Shown in pieces: positions 59,242-64,000 of a DNA stretch of 64,000 nucleotides. Origin of the DNA: an uncultured Chitinophagaceae bacterium. GTDB taxonomy: Bacteria; Bacteroidota; Bacteroidia; Chitinophagales; Chitinophagaceae. The stretch covers positions 1-64,000 of the forward strand of contig CALGAP010000007.1 in assembly GCA_937958995.1 (NCBI GenBank). Reading direction: 5' to 3'. The notes below the pieces were generated by a model. That model saw only the letters and a list, made by a program, of their open reading frames with translations, was not told the origin of the DNA and made no database searches. The position numbers and the translations under genes are program-made. Each line of letters opens with the position of its first letter. Positions within the stretch are counted from its first letter, which is position 1.

Positions 59242-59249
59242 TAACTTTG
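59242..59249 (+). promoter_or_regulatory. -7 box of the trmN6-like gene (TAACTTTG)
   Basis: Perfect TAnnTTTG 18 bp before the ATG at 59268. Confidence 0.55.
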
Positions 59250-59267
59250 CAATCCCGAAACCAGAAC

Positions 59268-59981
59268 ATGGCTAACCCATATTTCAAATTCAAACAGTTC
59301 ACTATTTACCAGGACAAGTGCGCGATGAAGGTGTGTACCGATGCGTGCATACTCGGCGCCTGGTTTGCCGCCAAGATACCGGAGTATTGTACGGTGCTGG
59401 ATATTGGTGCCGGCACCGGTTTGCTGATGATGATGCTGGCGCAGAAGAGCAATGCAGAGATCGCAGGCATTGAAATTGAACTGGATTCGTACAAACAATT
59501 AAAGGAAAATATTAGTCAGAATAGGTGGCGCGAAAGACTGAAGGTGTTTCCCGGCGATGCGCGCACCTATTCCTTCCCGATGAAGTATGATTTCATTATT
59601 TCTAACCCGCCGTTTTATGAAAATGATTTGGAATCTGAATCGGAAAGTGAGCAGATAGCTAAGCACAGTAAAATGCTGACTCTCGATGAGTTATTGCCGG
59701 TAATTGATAAAAACCTTGAATACAACGGCAGCTTCGGCATCTTGCTTCCCTTTCATCGCTGGGAATATTTTGATAGGCTGGCGAGTCAGCAAAAATTTCA
59801 CCTGGTCGAGAAATTATTCGTGAAACAAAGCCCGCGACACGATTTCTTTCGCGCCATATTGCATTATAGCCGCGTGCCGGAGGGTTTTGTTCCGGAACAT
59901 CAACTCACCATCCAAAAAGAAGATGGTTCTTATACCGAAGACTTCCGGGAATTGCTGAAAGATTATTACCTCTATTTATAA
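59268..59981 (+). CDS. trmN6: tRNA1(Val) A37 N6-methyltransferase (TrmN6/YfiC)
   Basis: 237 residues from ATG 59268 (MANPYFKFKQFTIYQDKCAM); a TTG seven codons earlier overlaps the -7 box. The SAM loop is VLDIGAGTGLLMMML and the adenine-N6 catalytic motif is NPPFY at about residue 112. KCAMKVCTDACILGAWF is the YfiC N-terminal signature. It methylates A37 of tRNA-Val with a modified UAC anticodon; such a tRNA-Val(UAC) is at 29.9 kb. Its last six bases overlap the convergent next gene. Confidence 0.9.
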   Translation: MANPYFKFKQFTIYQDKCAMKVCTDACILGAWFAAKIPEYCTVLDIGAGTGLLMMMLAQKSNAEIAGIEIELDSYKQLKENISQNRWRERLKVFPGDARTYSFPMKYDFIISNPPFYENDLESESESEQIAKHSKMLTLDELLPVIDKNLEYNGSFGILLPFHRWEYFDRLASQQKFHLVEKLFVKQSPRHDFFRAILHYSRVPEGFVPEHQLTIQKEDGSYTEDFRELLKDYYLYL

Positions 59982-61175
59982 TCCGGCATAGTCGCGCAGG
60001 TAGTCATAACGCGGCGTCAGTTGGCCTTGCTTTACCATAGTGGCCCGGTCAATTACCGGCGACCCGTTTTTCAACAGGTCTTCCAGCACATACTTGATGA
60101 GCTGCTCGCCAAAGTAACGGCTGGCATCGCGCGGCAATTCGTTGGGCAGGTTGCCGACCGCAATCACGTCGATGCTGTCGGGCAAATAAGGAGCCGTTTT
60201 TTCGAAAGTATTTCTGTTCACTCCATATACCGGGTCTTCAATGGACTGATCGCCGAGATTGATGGGAACCGAACCATTTGCATCATCCGTAATATCGGAT
60301 ATGGTTTGAATGATGAAGGTTTCGCGCTGCACATCTTCTTTTTCAAATAAGCGCGGAACGTTCTTATCCCAGTACACCCCGTTGAGTAGTATATCGGTCT
60401 GCTCGGCATAAGGAAGAAACTTGCAATAATATTTTTCAGGGTGGTTATGGAAGTCCTGGCGGCTGTATGCACTGCCATCTTTTGGAGCGTACAGGTCGGC
60501 GCCTTTCAGTTGGGTATAGACCGGGTAAGCGAATCGTCTTTTTAAATAATCATCAGGCTCTGTCTCGTGAATACCAAGCAGGTTCATGATTTCCAATATA
60601 CCATGCGCCACGCGACCGCTGCCAGTGACGGCAATTTTGAAATTGGGCAGTCGCAACCCGAAATACACGTGAATCAGTTCGCGAAAACTGCGTTGCTTGT
60701 ACACGCGGTCGAGTTTGTACAGGCCGGTGCGGTTACCGTAGGCCATCACGCCATTGTGCGCGCCCACTACCCCGGCAAAGAAACCAAAACCGATGATGCG
60801 CTGGCCATCTTCATGTTCCAGGCATTCATAATCTATCAGCGTGATTTTTTTGTCGAGGATGGTGCGAAACAATTGTTGGTTGTACGGTTGTTTTTTACGG
60901 GTATGTGAAAAGAAAAGATAGGTTTTGTCGGGTATCAACATCTCCGCAGGCACCTCTTTTATACCCAGCAGAATGTCGCAATCTTCCAGGTTTTCCTGCA
61001 CCTTGATGCCGGCCATTTCATACTCGCGATCGGGAAAACAGCGATGAGGTGAATGCTGCACTATAATCTGTACATCGTTGTATTGCTGCTGAAGCCACTT
61101 GCATTGTGAAGGAGTCAAAGCCACCCTGTTGTCAACCGGAACCTTGCCTTCCCTTAAGAGCCCAATTTTTATCAT
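59976..61175 (-). CDS. Saccharopine-dehydrogenase-like / AlaDH-PNT-family NAD(P) oxidoreductase
   Basis: 399 residues. The N-terminal AlaDH/PNT domain starts IGLLREGKVPVDNRVALTP (the Lys and Arg are substrate-binding in saccharopine and alanine dehydrogenases). DCDILLGIKEVP, FFSHTRKKQPYN and the NAD-binding FKIAVTGSGRVAHGILEIM (near 180) follow. The FSHT(R/H)KKQ motif matches the lysine-forming saccharopine dehydrogenase group (LYS1-like). Some Bacteroidota homologs are labelled only NAD(P)-dependent oxidoreductase; no lysine genes are nearby to confirm the pathway. Confidence 0.82.
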   Translation of the reverse strand: MIKIGLLREGKVPVDNRVALTPSQCKWLQQQYNDVQIIVQHSPHRCFPDREYEMAGIKVQENLEDCDILLGIKEVPAEMLIPDKTYLFFSHTRKKQPYNQQLFRTILDKKITLIDYECLEHEDGQRIIGFGFFAGVVGAHNGVMAYGNRTGLYKLDRVYKQRSFRELIHVYFGLRLPNFKIAVTGSGRVAHGILEIMNLLGIHETEPDDYLKRRFAYPVYTQLKGADLYAPKDGSAYSRQDFHNHPEKYYCKFLPYAEQTDILLNGVYWDKNVPRLFEKEDVQRETFIIQTISDITDDANGSVPINLGDQSIEDPVYGVNRNTFEKTAPYLPDSIDVIAVGNLPNELPRDASRYFGEQLIKYVLEDLLKNGSPVIDRATMVKQGQLTPRYDYLRDYAGL

Positions 61176-61362
61176 TTTCTACCGTTTTCTAAATTTTTAA
61201 CTGTCAAAGCCTTAAATCTGTCAATAAGGTCAAATATGTATAATCTCAATCAAGTATTAACTAAAACAACAAAGAAACTCAGCCCTTTGGGCAGGATTCC
61301 ATCCTTATTTTCCTATTTTGTATTATGCCCTTATTCCGTCACATCATACCAATCTTGTGTCC

Positions 61363-62316
61363 ATGAAAAGTAAAGGCCATACAAAACTCTTATTCCCCGC
61401 TTTCCTGTTGCTGGTCATCATTTCGTGCAGCAAATCTAAGATAACTCAGGATGTAAAACCGATTCCCTTTCCTGCACATATAGCACCCGGCTCTTGTAAT
61501 ATTGGCCCCGATTATGGCGCTACCATCATTTGCGCCGGTTATCGCGGGCCTAATAATGACCATAAAATAAAACCCAAAAACAATCCCGGTCCAGGTTTAT
61601 ACTATGCGTGGCCCGAAGGTTTGGTGATCGATCATACAACCGGTGAAATAAATGTAACGCAGAGTGAAAGCGGCGCCAGGTACATCATCGGCTTTGTGCC
61701 GCAGGGTGGCACCGACACCTGTTTAAAAGAACTAATTATTGGTGGTGTTACATATGTAGACTCTGTTTATGTGCTTTCGCAAAACGATACGCTTGCTCTG
61801 CCGCATTTTAATGCCGACCCGGTTCCAAGCTCTATTTGCGATCCCAGCGACGATACTGACTATCCCGGCAACAGCGGTGGTAATAGTGGTGGCAACAGTG
61901 GTAATGGCGGTGGCAATGATAAATGCGAATTCGACGATGACGAAGACGACGATAACGGCAATGGTATAGCCGACGAACCTCCACCCGGTCAGCGCGCAAA
62001 CGATCAGAAAGTGCGTGTGCGCACAAAAAACGGCGTCATTAACCTGAAAAAAACACTGGAAGACGGCGCTTTTGGTATCAACCCGCAGAACGGCGACCGC
62101 AAACAGGTGACTATCTACTATCGCCTGAACGATTGCAGCTCGAAAGCCTTGCGAAAAATAAAGGTTGACCTGATCTACTACGAAAGAAAATCGGATATAC
62201 CTGTCACCTTACTGAATGAAGTAAGTACCAAGCGCACCAGCTTTATGGAAACGCGCATCATCGATCCCAATGGTAAGCCTCGTCCGCCACAAATATTTGT
62301 TACTCGTTTTAATTAA
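61363..62316 (+). CDS. Lipoprotein with Gly/Asn linker and acidic calcium-type loop
   Basis: 317 residues from ATG 61363 (MKSKGHTKLLFPAFLLLVIISC); an upstream in-frame ATG spoils the signal. Lipobox VIISC with Cys22. An N-terminal beta domain (IGPDYGATIICAGYRGPNN; GEINVTQSESGARYIIGF) looks like a putative-Ig repeat. A low-complexity linker of Gly, Asn and Ser repeats follows, then EFDDDEDDDNGNGIADE, which resembles a thrombospondin-3-type calcium loop, and a C-terminal beta domain. Its stop is 30 bp before the TPR gene, so the two probably form one operon. Function unknown. Confidence 0.75.
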   Translation: MKSKGHTKLLFPAFLLLVIISCSKSKITQDVKPIPFPAHIAPGSCNIGPDYGATIICAGYRGPNNDHKIKPKNNPGPGLYYAWPEGLVIDHTTGEINVTQSESGARYIIGFVPQGGTDTCLKELIIGGVTYVDSVYVLSQNDTLALPHFNADPVPSSICDPSDDTDYPGNSGGNSGGNSGNGGGNDKCEFDDDEDDDNGNGIADEPPPGQRANDQKVRVRTKNGVINLKKTLEDGAFGINPQNGDRKQVTIYYRLNDCSSKALRKIKVDLIYYERKSDIPVTLLNEVSTKRTSFMETRIIDPNGKPRPPQIFVTRFN

Positions 62317-62346
62317 GCATATTTGTGGGGTAAACCCCTTTTGAAT

Positions 62347-64000
62347 ATGCCAGGAAAATTTTCAGCGCTGCTTGCTATACTGCTGTTTTGTTCGCTGCAA
62401 CATTCCGGCAACAACGGGGGACCGGCACAACCAGCTTACGAACTTTACAAGAAAGCCGATCAGCTTTACAACCTCGACTACCCTACCGATTCCACCGACA
62501 GCCTGGCACTGGTACAGTTTGCACAGGTTATAAAAATGATGGAGCAACACCCGGTGGACAGCCTGCTTTTTCAAAGCTGGTTAAAAACAGGCGTGCTGCT
62601 TGATGTAAAACTGCGTTTCAACGAAGCGAAGAACGCCTACCTCCAGGCCATTGATGTCCATACAAAAAATAATCCGCTGATAGATTCGGTATTGTTTTTA
62701 CCCTGCGTTTATGCCGGCACCGCCTATTATCACCTCAACAATTTTGATTCGGCCAATTATTATTTGCTGCAGGCAGAATCAATCGCCGGCAAATATCCCG
62801 GCGTTACGCAAAAAGACCGCTTGTTTAATGCGTTGGGGGCTTTGTACTATGAAAATGGCAATTACCGCCAGGGGCTTAATTACTTCATCCGCGCGCTGGA
62901 GATAATTCGCGAAGCGAGACCAAATGACAAGGCGTCGGCCATACATTTTGAAGGCAATATGGCGGCCTCTTATTACCGCCTGGGTCAATACAGTCAATCG
63001 CTGGAACTATACGAAAAATTGCTGAAGTATGGCATGTACACCAGCCAGATATCCATCAATATGGGAAAGGCCCACCTGCTCACGGGTAATCACAATATGG
63101 CCTTGCGCTGCTTCCGGCATGTTGATCCCAACGAATTGCCGGGCGTGTACAATGATATAGCGAATGTATATGTGCAAATGGGCAAACCGGATTCCGCGCA
63201 ATATTACCTTGATAAATTTTCAGAAGGATATGGCGCTTCGCTCAGAGGTTATGGCCGTATAGACGCGGGTATCAACCAGATCTACCGCGGCGACTTGTTA
63301 AACAAAAAACAACAACCCCGCGAAGCGGTAAAAGCTTTTCAAAAAGCGATCATCACTCTTTCGCGCAATTTCAGCAACGAAGATATCGGCGCCAACCCAA
63401 CCGACTTTATAGGTTCCTTTGCTTCTTTCAAATTATTCGATGCCCTGCTTCGCAAGGCATCCACACTGGCGCAGATATGGAAAAACGAGAAAGACTTAAG
63501 CATCCTGGTAAAAGCTCATGATACATACCGCGAAACCATCAACCTGCTGCGCTATATAGAAAAGAGCTATGATACAGACGATGCTAAAATATTTTTGGGA
63601 CTCAATAGCCGGCAGGTATATGATGAGGCCATCGGGGTGGCAAAAGATATCATGGGATATATTCCTTCTGAAAAAAAATACAAAGACGAATTCCTCGCTA
63701 TAATGGAGAAGGCCCGGGCCTCGGTAGTCGCGATGCAGGTAACAGAAAGCCGCTTGAAAAAAATGCGTGGCATTGACCCGGAGCTGTTGCAACAGGAAAG
63801 AAATATCAAGTACAATATCGCGCGACTGAACATTAAAAGTGAAACCACCCCCGACCTGGCGGAGGCCGCAAAGATTGCTACGGAAAGGCAGCATTTTGAA
63901 ATTGAACTTTCGCGGTTACAGAAAAAAATTGAGCAAAACAATTCCTATTACAAACTGAAATACACCGATAGTTTTCCCACGCTCAACCAGGTGTTGAACA
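62347..64000 (+). CDS. Exported TPR protein, probably TPR-CHAT type (cut by window end)
   Basis: An open frame of 551 codons without stop reaches the window end. The N-terminus (KFSALLAILLFCSLQHSG) is a signal sequence. TPR-like repeats follow (AYELYKKADQLYNLD; AGTAYYHLNNFDSANYYLLQ; LGALYYENGNYRQGLNYFI; AASYYRLGQYSQSLELYEK; NDIANVYVQMGKPDSAQYY). From about residue 430 the sequence has the helical stalk usual before a CHAT caspase-like domain (MRGIDPELLQQERNIKYNIA; IEQNNSYYKLKY). The peptidase itself would lie beyond 64000, so the CHAT call is a prediction. It is cotranscribed with the lipoprotein gene before it. Confidence 0.7.
   Translation, partial: MPGKFSALLAILLFCSLQHSGNNGGPAQPAYELYKKADQLYNLDYPTDSTDSLALVQFAQVIKMMEQHPVDSLLFQSWLKTGVLLDVKLRFNEAKNAYLQAIDVHTKNNPLIDSVLFLPCVYAGTAYYHLNNFDSANYYLLQAESIAGKYPGVTQKDRLFNALGALYYENGNYRQGLNYFIRALEIIREARPNDKASAIHFEGNMAASYYRLGQYSQSLELYEKLLKYGMYTSQISINMGKAHLLTGNHNMALRCFRHVDPNELPGVYNDIANVYVQMGKPDSAQYYLDKFSEGYGASLRGYGRIDAGINQIYRGDLLNKKQQPREAVKAFQKAIITLSRNFSNEDIGANPTDFIGSFASFKLFDALLRKASTLAQIWKNEKDLSILVKAHDTYRETINLLRYIEKSYDTDDAKIFLGLNSRQVYDEAIGVAKDIMGYIPSEKKYKDEFLAIMEKARASVVAMQVTESRLKKMRGIDPELLQQERNIKYNIARLNIKSETTPDLAEAAKIATERQHFEIELSRLQKKIEQNNSYYKLKYTDSFPTLNQVLN

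Overview
The window looks like a chromosomal segment of a Bacteroidota bacterium, most probably family Chitinophagaceae. The reasons are a SusC/SusD pair, a protein with a type IX secretion (Por) C-terminal domain, GT117/DUF2723 and YfhO membrane proteins, a futalosine-pathway menaquinone gene (mqnA), A-rich leaders without clear Shine-Dalgarno sites, and promoters of the Bacteroidota type (TTTG, 19-20 bp, TAnnTTTG). That promoter pattern is visible before both tRNA genes, clpS and a micropeptide gene. Matching -7 boxes lie just upstream of many other starts and were used here to choose start codons.

Layout. 1-2660 is AT-rich and looks like one end of an integrated element: a truncated ceramidase-family gene, a small membrane protein, and a Bacteroidota-type tyrosine recombinase next to the 3' end of tRNA-Lys(UUU). 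2.9-10.9 kb is ordinary chromosome: an SDR oxidoreductase, a divergent SAM-hydrolase-fold protein, a GT117 membrane protein and a VWA/MoxR ATPase pair. 10.9-11.6 kb is a long intergenic stretch with a probable small transcript. 11.6-19.3 kb carries a secreted sugar-dehydrogenase/Ig/PA14 protein convergent with a SusCD pair. 19.5-34 kb is mostly housekeeping: murB, priA, plsC, mtaB, tag, a hybrid histidine kinase with a lone receiver protein, clpS, tRNA-Val, aat, an esterase and an exonuclease/GIY-YIG protein. 33.3-34.2 kb holds two 36-residue single-helix membrane micropeptides, each with its own terminator; they align without gaps and are missed at usual ORF length cut-offs. 34.2-42.1 kb has valS, a large secreted HExxH protein with a probable C-terminal barrel, PrsW, an acetyltransferase and a queuosine-precursor-type transporter. 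42.1-50.0 kb is a surface-glycan cluster (YfhO, three glycosyltransferases, two methyltransferases and a GT11 fucosyltransferase on the opposite strand). 50.2-61.2 kb is housekeeping (mqnA, purB, prfC, tsaD, trmN6-like and others). The right edge has a lipoprotein gene followed by an exported TPR protein, probably of the TPR-CHAT type, cut by the window end.

How the genes connect. Several genes belong to one theme. tsaD and mtaB act in succession on A37 of tRNAs such as tRNA-Lys(UUU), which is also here. The trmN6-like enzyme is expected to act on A37 of tRNA-Val(UAC), also here. clpS and aat are two parts of the N-degron pathway, 1.3 kb apart. The glycan cluster is a tightly coupled operon with overlapping stop and start codons.

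The most unusual signals are the micropeptide pair with a 14-bp palindrome against its -33 box, a symmetric divergent promoter at 56.0 kb, a 42-bp-arm inverted repeat in front of tsaD, and several families of short-word tracts (TTCAAA, CCGAAAC, AAGATC, CACTGGT, CACGGAT) that recur in intergenic regions close to start codons. No CRISPR array, rRNA or complete insertion sequence was seen.
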